Source: Modestobacter sp. (GTDB lineage: Bacteria > Actinomycetota > Actinomycetes > Mycobacteriales > Geodermatophilaceae). Taken from it: a stretch of DNA of 11,139 nt. Both the position numbers and the translations under genes were made by a program. The notes under the pieces were generated by a model that had not been told where the DNA came from, did not search any database, and saw only the letters and a program-made list of their open reading frames with translations. Location: NCBI GenBank assembly GCA_025965635.1, contig JAOPWO010000054.1, positions 1 through 11,139 of the forward strand. The letters run 5' to 3'. Shown here piece by piece: positions 1 to 7,858 of the stretch; the stretch's first letter is position 1, and every line of letters begins with the position of its first letter.

Positions 1-1
1 T

Positions 2-901
2 GAGCACACCGCCGAGCTGGACCGGCTCACCGACGAGGTGCACCGCGACGAGGTCGCCCGCGCCGAGCAGCGGCTGCGGATCGAGGCCCTGGAGGCCCGC
101 GCCGCCGAGGAGTACGGCGTCGACCTGCCCACCCTGGTCGCCGAGTACGGCCCGGCCGCTGTGGTGCCGCCCACGCAGGCCCAGCTCGCCGCCGCCCGGA
201 CGGCCGGGGAGCCCGAGCCGCAGCCGGTGCCCTACGACCGGGCGACACAGGAACGTCGGGCGGCGCGCGCGGAGCGCGATCTCGGCACGCTGGGGAAGGT
301 GAACCCGCTCGCGCTGGAGGAGTTCGCCGCGCTCGAGGAGCGGCACACGTTCCTGGCCACCCAGTTCGAGGACCTCAAGGCCACCCGCCGCGACCTGCTC
401 ACCGTCGTCCGGGAGGTCGACGCCCGCATCCACGAGGTGTTCGCCGCGGCGTTCGCCGACACCCAGCGCGAGTTCGCCGAGGTCTTCGCCACCCTGTTCC
501 CCGGCGGGGAGGGCCGGATCTTCCTGACCGACCCGGAGAACCTGCTCACCACCGGCGTCGAGGTCGAGGCCCGGCCGCCGGGCAAGAAGGTGAAGCGGCT
601 GTCGCTGCTGTCGGGCGGGGAGCGGTCGCTGACCGCGGTGGCGCTGCTGGTCGCGATCTTCCGGGCCCGGCCCTCGCCGTTCTACGTGCTCGACGAGGTG
701 GAGGCGGCGCTGGACGACGTCAACCTCGGTCGGCTGCTGACCCTGATCGAGCAGCTGCGCCACACCTCGCAGCTGATCGTCATCACCCACCAGAAGCGCA
801 CGATGGAGATCGCCGACGCGTTGTACGGGGTCAGCATGCGCGGGGACGGCATCACCGGCGTGATCAGTCAGCGGCTCCGCGAGCCGCCGGACGCGGCCTG
901 A
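2..901 (+). CDS. smc: Chromosome segregation protein SMC, C-terminal part (5' end outside window)
   Basis: This is the last 299 codons of an SMC ATPase, which works with ScpA/ScpB to organise and segregate the chromosome. The frame is open from base 2, so the N-terminal Walker A head, the hinge and most of the coiled coil lie upstream of the window. What remains is charged, coiled-coil-like sequence rich in Glu, Arg and Ala, then the C-terminal ATPase head. The head carries the ABC signature LLSGGER at about 608-628, the Walker B region FYVLDEVEAALDD at 681-719, and the switch histidine in VITHQKRTME at 778-807. The call is secure: this combination with DEVEAALD is diagnostic for SMC rather than RecN or an ABC transporter. 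The gene is intact to its TGA at 899-901 and converges on the minus-strand EEP gene. In actinobacteria smc is commonly followed by ftsY; here two minus-strand hydrolase genes lie between them. Confidence 0.95.
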   Translation, partial: EHTAELDRLTDEVHRDEVARAEQRLRIEALEARAAEEYGVDLPTLVAEYGPAAVVPPTQAQLAAARTAGEPEPQPVPYDRATQERRAARAERDLGTLGKVNPLALEEFAALEERHTFLATQFEDLKATRRDLLTVVREVDARIHEVFAAAFADTQREFAEVFATLFPGGEGRIFLTDPENLLTTGVEVEARPPGKKVKRLSLLSGGERSLTAVALLVAIFRARPSPFYVLDEVEAALDDVNLGRLLTLIEQLRHTSQLIVITHQKRTMEIADALYGVSMRGDGITGVISQRLREPPDAA

Positions 902-903
902 GG

Positions 904-931
904 CCGGGGCCCCCTCATCGCCACGCCCCGG
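904..931. terminator. Candidate hairpin between convergent smc and the EEP gene
   Basis: CCGGGGC at 904-910 pairs perfectly with GCCCCGG at 925-931 across a 14-nt loop, and AGG at 901-903 can pair with CCT at 935-937 around a 3-nt bulge. It lies in the 58-nt gap between two convergent genes, where a bidirectional terminator is expected. No T-tract follows on either strand, so it would be one of the tractless hairpins common in GC-rich actinobacteria. The assignment rests on position and pairing only. Confidence 0.4.
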
Positions 932-959
932 AAGCCTGAGGCGGTGCCTGGAGGGGCCG

Positions 960-1757
960 CTAGGCCGCGGAACGGTCCTCCAGGCCCAGGTCGACCTGCA
1001 GGGGGCGGTGGTCGGAGGAACCCGCGTCGTCGAGCACGCGCGCCCGGCGCACGGTCACCCCCGGGGTCACCCACACCTGGTCGATCCGCACCCGTGGGCG
1101 GCCCGACGGATGGGTCAGCCCCTGCCCGGCACGCAGCGACCACCGGCCTGCCCGGTCACTGCGTTCCCCGGCGACCTCCCAGGCGTCGGTCAGGTGCTGC
1201 CGCAGCACGTCGAGCTCCGCCGCGCCGGCGTCCGCGTTCAGATCGCCGACCAGGACGCCGGGTTCCCCGCCGTGGAGCCCGGCGACGGCGGCCGCCTGGG
1301 CGGCCCGGTCGGCCGCGGACGTCGCGCTCAGGTGCGTGGTGGTCACCCACAGCCTGCCGCCGCCGACCTCGAGCTGCGTGCACAGCGCGCTGCGCGGTTC
1401 GCCGCCTCCGGGCAGCGGGTGCAGCTCGCCGGCCAGCACCGGCAGCCGGGACAGCAGCGCGTTGCCGTACTGCCGCCGCCCGCCGTCGGGGTCGTCACCC
1501 GGCCGGTCGATGGCCGGTCCCCAGGCCAGCTCCATGTCCAGCGCGCGGGACAGCAGCAGCGCCTGGTCGACGTGCTCGCTGCGCCCGCCGAAGCGGCGGT
1601 CCACCTCCTGCAGGCAGATGACGTCGGCTCCCGTGCCGGCCAGCAGGCGGGCCAGCCGCGGCAGGTCGTGCCGACCGTCGCGCCCGACGCCGTGGTGGAC
1701 GTTGAACGTCACCAGCCGGACCGGGGGCCGGTCCGGGCCGGGGGCGGGTGGGGTCAT
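960..1757 (-). CDS. Endonuclease/exonuclease/phosphatase (EEP) family hydrolase
   Basis: This 265-residue protein is a metal-dependent phosphoesterase of the EEP (DNase I-like) superfamily, whose members cleave phosphodiester or phosphomonoester bonds in nucleic acids, lipids or inositol phosphates. Visible motifs in order are TFNVHHG with the metal/active-site Asn19, LQEVDRRF with the metal-binding Glu51, GNALLSRLP, TTTHLS, the catalytic VGDLNAD, RIDQVWV, and a C-terminal SSDHRPL with Asp249 and His250. The complete motif set indicates an active enzyme. Length and motif spacing fit a minimal single-domain EEP protein. There is no signal peptide or membrane segment, so it is probably cytoplasmic. 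The ATG at 1757 is preceded by only a weak GGACGG-like Shine-Dalgarno. It lies 43 nt downstream of the PhoD-like gene on the same strand and may be co-transcribed with it. The substrate cannot be told from sequence. Confidence 0.88.
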   Translation of the reverse strand: MTPPAPGPDRPPVRLVTFNVHHGVGRDGRHDLPRLARLLAGTGADVICLQEVDRRFGGRSEHVDQALLLSRALDMELAWGPAIDRPGDDPDGGRRQYGNALLSRLPVLAGELHPLPGGGEPRSALCTQLEVGGGRLWVTTTHLSATSAADRAAQAAAVAGLHGGEPGVLVGDLNADAGAAELDVLRQHLTDAWEVAGERSDRAGRWSLRAGQGLTHPSGRPRVRIDQVWVTPGVTVRRARVLDDAGSSDHRPLQVDLGLEDRSAA

Positions 1758-1784
1758 GCCGTCCAGCTTGCCGAGGCCGGCCGG

Positions 1785-1800
1785 CCCGGACGCGTCCGGG
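1785..1800. repeat. 16-bp perfect palindrome abutting the phoD stop codon
   Basis: CCCGGACGCGTCCGGG is perfectly self-complementary and begins at the base immediately after the minus-strand phoD stop (TGA, 1803-1801). It fills a large part of the 43-nt gap to the EEP start. In RNA it could form a 6-bp stem with a tetraloop, acting as a weak terminator or processing site between the two genes; as DNA it could be a protein site. No T-tract follows. Confidence 0.45.
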
Positions 1801-3462
<1,662 letters not shown>

Positions 3463-3495
3463 GCCCGACAGCGTGACGCACGCAGCTGTGCGCCG

Positions 3496-3522
3496 CCCAG
3501 TCCCCTGCCCGCGGGGACTGGG
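3496..3522 (+). promoter_or_regulatory. Hairpin overlapping the ftsY ribosome binding site
   Basis: CCCAGTCCCC (3496-3505) and GGGGACTGGG (3513-3522) form a perfect 10-bp inverted repeat with a 7-nt loop. The 3' arm takes in the first bases of the ftsY Shine-Dalgarno GGGAGG (3520-3525), so the structure would partly hide it in mRNA. A second, smaller inverted repeat, CGCAC/GTGCG (3477-3492), precedes it. The 72-nt gap must also hold the divergent phoD and ftsY promoters, and I can pick out no convincing -10 or -35. It may instead be a DNA operator; the pairing is seen, the role is inferred. Confidence 0.5.
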
Positions 3523-3534
3523 AGGATGGCCGGC

Positions 3535-4749
3535 ATGGAGTTCGTGCTGATCGCGATCGCGATCCTCGTGCTGGCCCTGGTGGCCGGGATCGGTCTGCTG
3601 GTGAGCCGGGGACGGGGTACCACACGGCTGGACACCGACGCCGCGGCCGGCACCACGCTGACCCGCCCTCGCCCGCCGCGACCGACGGGCACCGAGCCGC
3701 CGCTGGGCCCGAGCCCCACCTCCGGCGCGACGGCAGCCGACCTCTACACCGGTCCGCCCGCTCCCACGGTTCCGCCGGTCGAGCTCCCGCCCGCCGAGCC
3801 CGAGCCCGGACTGGTCTTCGAGACCCCGCTGCCCTCGGCCGGCCGGCTGGTGCGGCTGCGGTCCCGGCTGGCCCGCTCGCAGTCGTCGCTGGGTCGCGGT
3901 CTGCTCACCGTGCTCGCCCGGGAGAAGCTCACCGAGGACGACTGGGAGGAGATCGAGGAGACGCTGCTCGCGGCCGACGTGGGCGTCGCCGCGACCACCC
4001 AGATCGTGCAGCGGCTGCGCACCCAGACCCTGGTCCTCGCCACCGCCTCCGGGCCGGAACTGCGGGAGCTGCTGGTCCGCGAGCTGACCGCCGTGCTGGA
4101 CCCGGGCATGGACCGGACGCTGGCCAGCGACCGGCACGACGGTCGCCCGGCGGTGCTGCTGGTGGTCGGCGTCAACGGGGCCGGCAAGACGACGACGGTC
4201 GGCAAGATCGCCCGGGCGCTGGTGGGTGACGGCAAGAGCGTCGTCCTCGGTGCGGCCGACACCGACCGTGCCGCCGCGGCCGACCAGCTGGAGACGTGGG
4301 GTGAGCGGGTCGGGGTGCTGACCGTGCGCGGCCGTGAGGGCGGTGACCCGGCGTCGGTGGCGTTCGAGGCCGTCCGCACCGGCATCGAGGGCGAGGTCGA
4401 CGCCGTCATCGTCGACACCGCCGGCCGGCTGCACACCAAGTCCGGGCTGATGGACGAGCTCGGGAAGGTCAAGCGGGTGGTGGAGAAGCACGGGCCGGTC
4501 GACGAGGTGCTGCTGGTCCTGGACGCCACCACCGGGCAGAACGGCGTGGTGCAGGCCCGGGTGTTCACCCAGGCGGTCGAGGTGACCGGCATCGTGCTGA
4601 CCAAGCTCGACGGCACGGCCAAGGGCGGCATCGTCGTCGCCGTGCAGCGCGAGCTCGGCATCCCGGTGAAGCTGATCGGGCTCGGCGAGGGTCCCGACGA
4701 CCTCGCGCCGTTCGAGCCGGAGGCCTTCGCCGAGGCGATCGTCGGCTGA
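3535..4749 (+). CDS. ftsY: Signal recognition particle receptor FtsY
   Basis: FtsY is the SRP receptor GTPase; with Ffh it delivers ribosome-nascent-chain complexes to the SecYEG translocon at the membrane. The 404-residue protein starts with a hydrophobic membrane anchor (residues about 3-24), then a Pro/Ala/Thr-rich acidic linker (about 28-100), the helical N domain, and the NG GTPase. GTPase motifs are G1 GVNGAGKTT (212-220), DTAGR (294-298) and TKLDGTAKGG from 356, and the C-terminus is the expected LIGLGEGPDDLAPFEPEAF. An N-terminal membrane segment is typical of actinobacterial FtsY. The ATG at 3535 was chosen because GGGAGG lies 9 nt upstream; the ATG at 3526 in the same frame would have no spacer. 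One oddity: the usual DTFRAAA motif of SRP GTPases reads DTDRAAA here, with Asp244 replacing Phe. A long upstream extension of this frame is antisense to the phoD and EEP genes and is not coding. Confidence 0.97.
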   Translation: MEFVLIAIAILVLALVAGIGLLVSRGRGTTRLDTDAAAGTTLTRPRPPRPTGTEPPLGPSPTSGATAADLYTGPPAPTVPPVELPPAEPEPGLVFETPLPSAGRLVRLRSRLARSQSSLGRGLLTVLAREKLTEDDWEEIEETLLAADVGVAATTQIVQRLRTQTLVLATASGPELRELLVRELTAVLDPGMDRTLASDRHDGRPAVLLVVGVNGAGKTTTVGKIARALVGDGKSVVLGAADTDRAAAADQLETWGERVGVLTVRGREGGDPASVAFEAVRTGIEGEVDAVIVDTAGRLHTKSGLMDELGKVKRVVEKHGPVDEVLLVLDATTGQNGVVQARVFTQAVEVTGIVLTKLDGTAKGGIVVAVQRELGIPVKLIGLGEGPDDLAPFEPEAFAEAIVG

Positions 4750-4755
4750 GCACTC

Positions 4756-4774
4756 CGTCGTCCTGCCGACGACG
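4756..4774 (+). terminator. Candidate ftsY terminator hairpin
   Basis: CGTCGTC (4756-4762) pairs perfectly with GACGACG (4768-4774) around a 5-nt loop, starting 7 nt after the ftsY stop. A second perfect stem, GCCGGG/CCCGGC, follows directly at 4780-4797. Neither has a T-tract. Position supports a tandem, tractless terminator for ftsY. Confidence 0.45.
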
Positions 4775-4855
4775 ACGCGGCCGGGTGCGGTCCCGGCAGC
4801 GCTGAGCCGCTCCCCGGGCGGAAGGCCTCCCGCCTCCGCGCGCCCGGCTCACGGA

Positions 4856-4870
4856 CCGGGCCACGCCCGG
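4856..4870. terminator. Candidate hairpin at the 3' end of cbiO
   Basis: CCGGGC (4856-4861) pairs with GCCCGG (4865-4870) around a CAC loop, 24 nt beyond the cbiO stop on the minus strand. Between it and ftsY there is also CCGGGCG/CGCCCGG pairing around 4814-4847. The 144-nt gap between convergent ftsY and cbiO is thus filled with GC hairpins and no coding sequence. No T-tract is present, so this is a positional inference. Confidence 0.35.
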
Positions 4871-4893
4871 GACCCCGCCGCGCCGTCGTCGCT

Positions 4894-5639
<746 letters not shown>

Positions 5640-5643
<4 letters not shown>

Positions 5644-6425
5644 CCCACCAGTGAACCCGTCAGCAGGACGGCGCCGGCGGCCAGGGGGAGGCTCAGCGCC
5701 GTGGTCCACGACCGCGCACCGACCGGGGCGACCGGGCCGGTCGGCAGCCGCCCGGTGTAGCCGCGGGACAGCATCGCCAGGTGCACGCGCTCGCCGCGCT
5801 CGTAGGAGCGGATGAACAGCGAGCCGGCCGCCGGCCCCAGCACCCGCAGGGCGCCCAGGTGCCGGGCACGGAAGCCGCGGGACTCCCGGGCGACCCGCAT
5901 GCGGCGCAGCTCCCCGCCGACGACGTCGGCGTAGCGGATCATGAACATCAGGATCTGCACGAGCACCTGGGGCAACCGCAGCCGCTCCAGGCCGCGCAGC
6001 AGCGCCCGGGGCTCGGTGGTGGCGGCCAGCAGCGTCGCGGCGAGCACCGACAGGGTGGCCTTGGCCAGCAGGCCGCCACCGACGGCCAGCCCGCTCTGCG
6101 ACACCGACAGCCCCAGCACCTCGGTCCGCGGGCCGCGGGACACGAAGACCAGCAGGACGGCGAACAGCACGAACGGGATCTCGACGGTCAGCCCGCGGCC
6201 CAGCCGGCCCGGACCCACCCCGGCGATGCGCGCGACGACGAGCAGCAGCACCAGGAAACCCAGATAGGCCGCCGGTGCCCACCCGGCGTGCACCGGGGTG
6301 GCCACGACGACCAGGGCGAAGCCCAGGACGGCGACCAGCTTGAGGTGCGGCTCCAGCCGGTGCACCGGGCCGGTGCCGGGGACGTACCTGGCCGCCAGTC
6401 CGCCGGAATCGTGCCCGGCGCCCAC
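5640..6425 (-). CDS. cbiQ: ECF transporter transmembrane (T) component for Ni/Co (CbiQ/NikQ)
   Basis: This 261-residue integral membrane protein is the scaffold that links the CbiO ATPases to the metal-binding CbiM unit. Several hydrophobic helices are visible (for example about 30-45, 50-66, 83-97, 115-135 and 240-258). The two cytoplasmic coupling motifs of T-components are present: RVARESRGF at 177-185 and MLSRGYTG from 218, each with the Arg-Gly pair that docks into the ATPase. LEPHLKL near residue 25 is also a family hallmark. It begins with GTG at 6425, one base after the PDGLE stop, with AGGG a few bases upstream as a possible Shine-Dalgarno, and ends in a GTGA overlap with cbiO. The tight packing implies translational coupling along the operon. 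Confidence 0.93.
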
Positions 6426-6426
6426 C

Positions 6427-6777
6427 TCAGCCCTGACCGGCGGGCAGGGAGTCGGGCGTCTCCGGGGCGGGCGCGGTCCGGCGGCGCAGCACCAGGGTCA
6501 GGCCGCCGGCCAGGGCCAGGACCACGAGCACCCCGGTGACGCCGGCCAGCCCGCCGGAGAGGCGACCGTCGGAGACCCCGGCGACGCCGTAGTCGGCGAG
6601 CGGGGAGTCGGCGACGGCGCTGTCGCGGGCGGTCTCGGCGAACCCGTGCTGCTCGGCGGCGGACTCCAGGCCGTCGGGGGAGGAGCTGGCGTACCAGCTG
6701 CCCACCCCGGCCACGAGCAGCGCGACGAGGAGCCCGGCCAGGACGAACCCGGTGGTGCGGCGGCGAGGGGAGCTCAC
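6427..6777 (-). CDS. PDGLE-domain protein, small component of Ni/Co ECF transporter (NikN/CbiN-like)
   Basis: This 116-residue protein has an N-terminal membrane helix (about 11-29), the eponymous PDGLE motif at 34-38 within SSPDGLESAAEQHGF, an extracytoplasmic loop ending in SPLADYGVAGV, and a second membrane helix (about 78-98) followed by a basic Arg-rich end. PDGLE proteins are the auxiliary small subunit of nickel/cobalt ECF systems, in the role filled by CbiN or NikN, and are thought to help load or insert metal into the CbiM/NikM pocket. The GTG start at 6777 overlaps the cbiM stop as GTGA. A PDGLE protein separate from CbiM, rather than fused to it, is a normal arrangement. NikN would be an apt name if the system is confirmed as a nickel importer. 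Confidence 0.9.
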   Translation of the reverse strand: MSSPRRRTTGFVLAGLLVALLVAGVGSWYASSSPDGLESAAEQHGFAETARDSAVADSPLADYGVAGVSDGRLSGGLAGVTGVLVVLALAGGLTLVLRRRTAPAPETPDSLPAGQG

Positions 6778-7487
6778 GAGGCGTCCGCCACGGGAACGGG
6801 GTGGGCGGCCGGCGGGCGGGGTGCGAGCACCACGTCGCGCTGCAGGTGCCGTGCGCCGCGGACCAGGTCGGGCCGCACGGTCAGCACCGCGCTGAGCACC
6901 GCGACCGAGATGGCCGCCTCACCCAGCCCGATCAGCAGGTGCACGCCGCCCATCGTCGCGGCGACCGTGCCCAGCGCGACGTCGGCGACACCGCCCAGGC
7001 TGAACAGCCCGACGAAGGCCAGGGCGGCGACCGGCACCGACAGGAAGGCCCCGACGCCGGCGGCGACGAGCAGGCCTACCCGGGTGCGGGGCAGGAGGAC
7101 CACCAGGACGCGGAACACGGCGTACCCGACGGCCACGGCCACCAGGGCCATCAACGTGACGTTGGTGCCGAGCGCGGTCAGCCCGCCGTCGGCGAACACG
7201 ACGGCCTGGACCAGCAGGACGACGGTCATGCAGAGGACCGCGGTCCACGGCCCGACCAGGATCGCGGTGAGGGCACCGCCGATCAGGTGGCCGCTGGTGC
7301 CGGCGGCGACCGGGAAGTTCATCATCTGCACGGCGAACACGAAGGCGGCGGTCAGCCCGGCCATCGGCGCCGTCCGCTCATCGAGCTCGCGCCGCGCACC
7401 GCGGAGGGCCAGGGCGACCCCGGCGGCGGCGACGGCGGCGGTGGCCGCGGAGGTGGTCGGGTCGAGGAACCCGTCGGGGACGTGCAC
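6774..7487 (-). CDS. cbiM: ECF transporter substrate-binding membrane component for Ni/Co (CbiM/NikM)
   Basis: This 237-residue membrane protein is the S-component that captures the metal ion. It starts MHVPDGFLD, the family's invariant N-terminus, and carries QMMNFPVAAGTSGHLIGG in the first third, with His2 and His67. In the NikM2 crystal structure the metal is bound by the N-terminal amine, His2 and His67, and all three are preserved here at the same numbers. Several further hydrophobic helices run to about residue 205, before a cytoplasmic tail. The GTG at 7487 is the right start: GGGAGGT lies 6 nt upstream, and any upstream start would bury His2 and the required free N-terminus. It is the first gene of the operon, and two Nur-type boxes lie 59-92 nt upstream of the start. 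The metal is probably nickel because of those boxes, but cobalt is not excluded by the protein. Confidence 0.95.
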   Translation of the reverse strand: MHVPDGFLDPTTSAATAAVAAAGVALALRGARRELDERTAPMAGLTAAFVFAVQMMNFPVAAGTSGHLIGGALTAILVGPWTAVLCMTVVLLVQAVVFADGGLTALGTNVTLMALVAVAVGYAVFRVLVVLLPRTRVGLLVAAGVGAFLSVPVAALAFVGLFSLGGVADVALGTVAATMGGVHLLIGLGEAAISVAVLSAVLTVRPDLVRGARHLQRDVVLAPRPPAAHPVPVADAS

Positions 7488-7493
7488 GCAGGT

Positions 7494-7500
7494 ACCTCCC
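7494..7500 (-). promoter_or_regulatory. Shine-Dalgarno that fixes the cbiM/nikM start
   Basis: On the minus strand this reads GGGAGGT, 6 nt before the GTG at 7487. It settles the start in favour of MHVPDGF and against the longer frame that runs back to 7847 through the operators. Confidence 0.85.
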
Positions 7501-7545
7501 GGAAGTGGCGCCCGGAGACCCGGGACGACGATCGGGCCCACGGTA

Positions 7546-7579
7546 TTGCACATCGATGGCAATTGCACATCCATCGCAA
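7546..7579 (-). promoter_or_regulatory. Two abutting Nur-type (nickel regulator) operator boxes
   Basis: The plus strand shows TTGCAC-N5-TGGCAA (7546-7562) followed without a gap by TTGCAC-N5-TCGCAA (7563-7579). Both match the Streptomyces coelicolor Nur box, tTGCaa-N5-ttGCAA, in all the core TGC/GCA positions. Nur is a Fur-family repressor that uses nickel as co-repressor and controls nickel uptake genes and sodF. The pair lies 59-92 nt upstream of the cbiM/nikM start, where it could cover the promoter, so nickel-dependent repression of the ECF operon is the natural reading. I could not pick out a convincing -10 or -35. No cobalamin riboswitch signature is present. The box match is seen; the regulator itself is not in this window. 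Confidence 0.72.
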
Positions 7580-7632
7580 CAAGCCGGCGGGGGTGTGTGC
7601 CCGGGCGCCTGCCGAGCGGGCTGGACGGCGCC

Positions 7633-7648
7633 GCAACACGACTGGAAC
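7633..7648 (+). promoter_or_regulatory. Degenerate GlnR-like half-site pair (distal)
   Basis: GCAAC-N6-GGAAC has the spacing of the GlnR pattern gTnAC-N6-GaAAc, with one departure from the consensus in each half. It lies 42 nt, about four helical turns, upstream of the better pair at 7675. Weak on its own; listed because of the phasing. Confidence 0.25.
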
Positions 7649-7674
7649 ACCAGGCCCCGACACGCGGCGGTGAG

Positions 7675-7713
7675 TTCACGGCGGGGAAACACGTCCGCGT
7701 CGGCTCTGGAAAC
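7675..7713 (+). promoter_or_regulatory. Candidate GlnR operator upstream of amtB
   Basis: TTCAC-N6-GAAAC at 7675-7690 fits the actinobacterial GlnR box gTnAC-N6-GaAAc except for its first base. A second exact GAAAC follows at 7709-7713, 23 nt after the first and thus about two helical turns on; its partner half-site is poor. GlnR is the OmpR-type activator of amtB-glnK-glnD in Streptomyces and mycobacteria, so position and target agree. The site is about 145-185 nt upstream of the amtB start. TACGT at 7736-7740 might be part of a -10 element. Confidence 0.5.
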
Positions 7714-7740
7714 ACGCGTTCGGCACGGTTGCCCCTACGT

Positions 7741-7820
7741 CGCCCCGCTGATCCGGGGCGCCGGCTCGAACCCCCGCCGCCCTCCCGGGCGGCGCCCATC
7801 CCGAGGCCCCCGGGCCCTCG
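7741..7820 (+). promoter_or_regulatory. Structured amtB leader with three successive hairpins
   Basis: Three stems follow each other: CGCCCCG/CGGGGCG (7741-7760, perfect 7 bp, 6-nt loop), CGCCGCCC/GGGCGGCG (7775-7794, perfect 8 bp, TCCC loop), and CGAGG/CCTCG (7802-7820). They lie between the GlnR-like site and the amtB Shine-Dalgarno AGGAGGT (7848-7854). If transcription starts near 7745 or earlier they form a GC-rich 5' leader. A role in attenuation or mRNA stability is possible but unproven; high GC alone produces some pairing. Confidence 0.4.
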
Positions 7821-7858
7821 CTGCGGCCGATGGCCGACGACCCTCACAGGAGGTTGCC

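Noticed and set aside
7488..7858. Cobalamin riboswitch upstream of the CbiMQO-type operon
   Set aside because: Cobalt ECF operons often carry one, but I see no GCCACTG-type box or B12-box on the minus strand, and the leader between the Nur boxes and the start is under 60 nt, too short for the aptamer.
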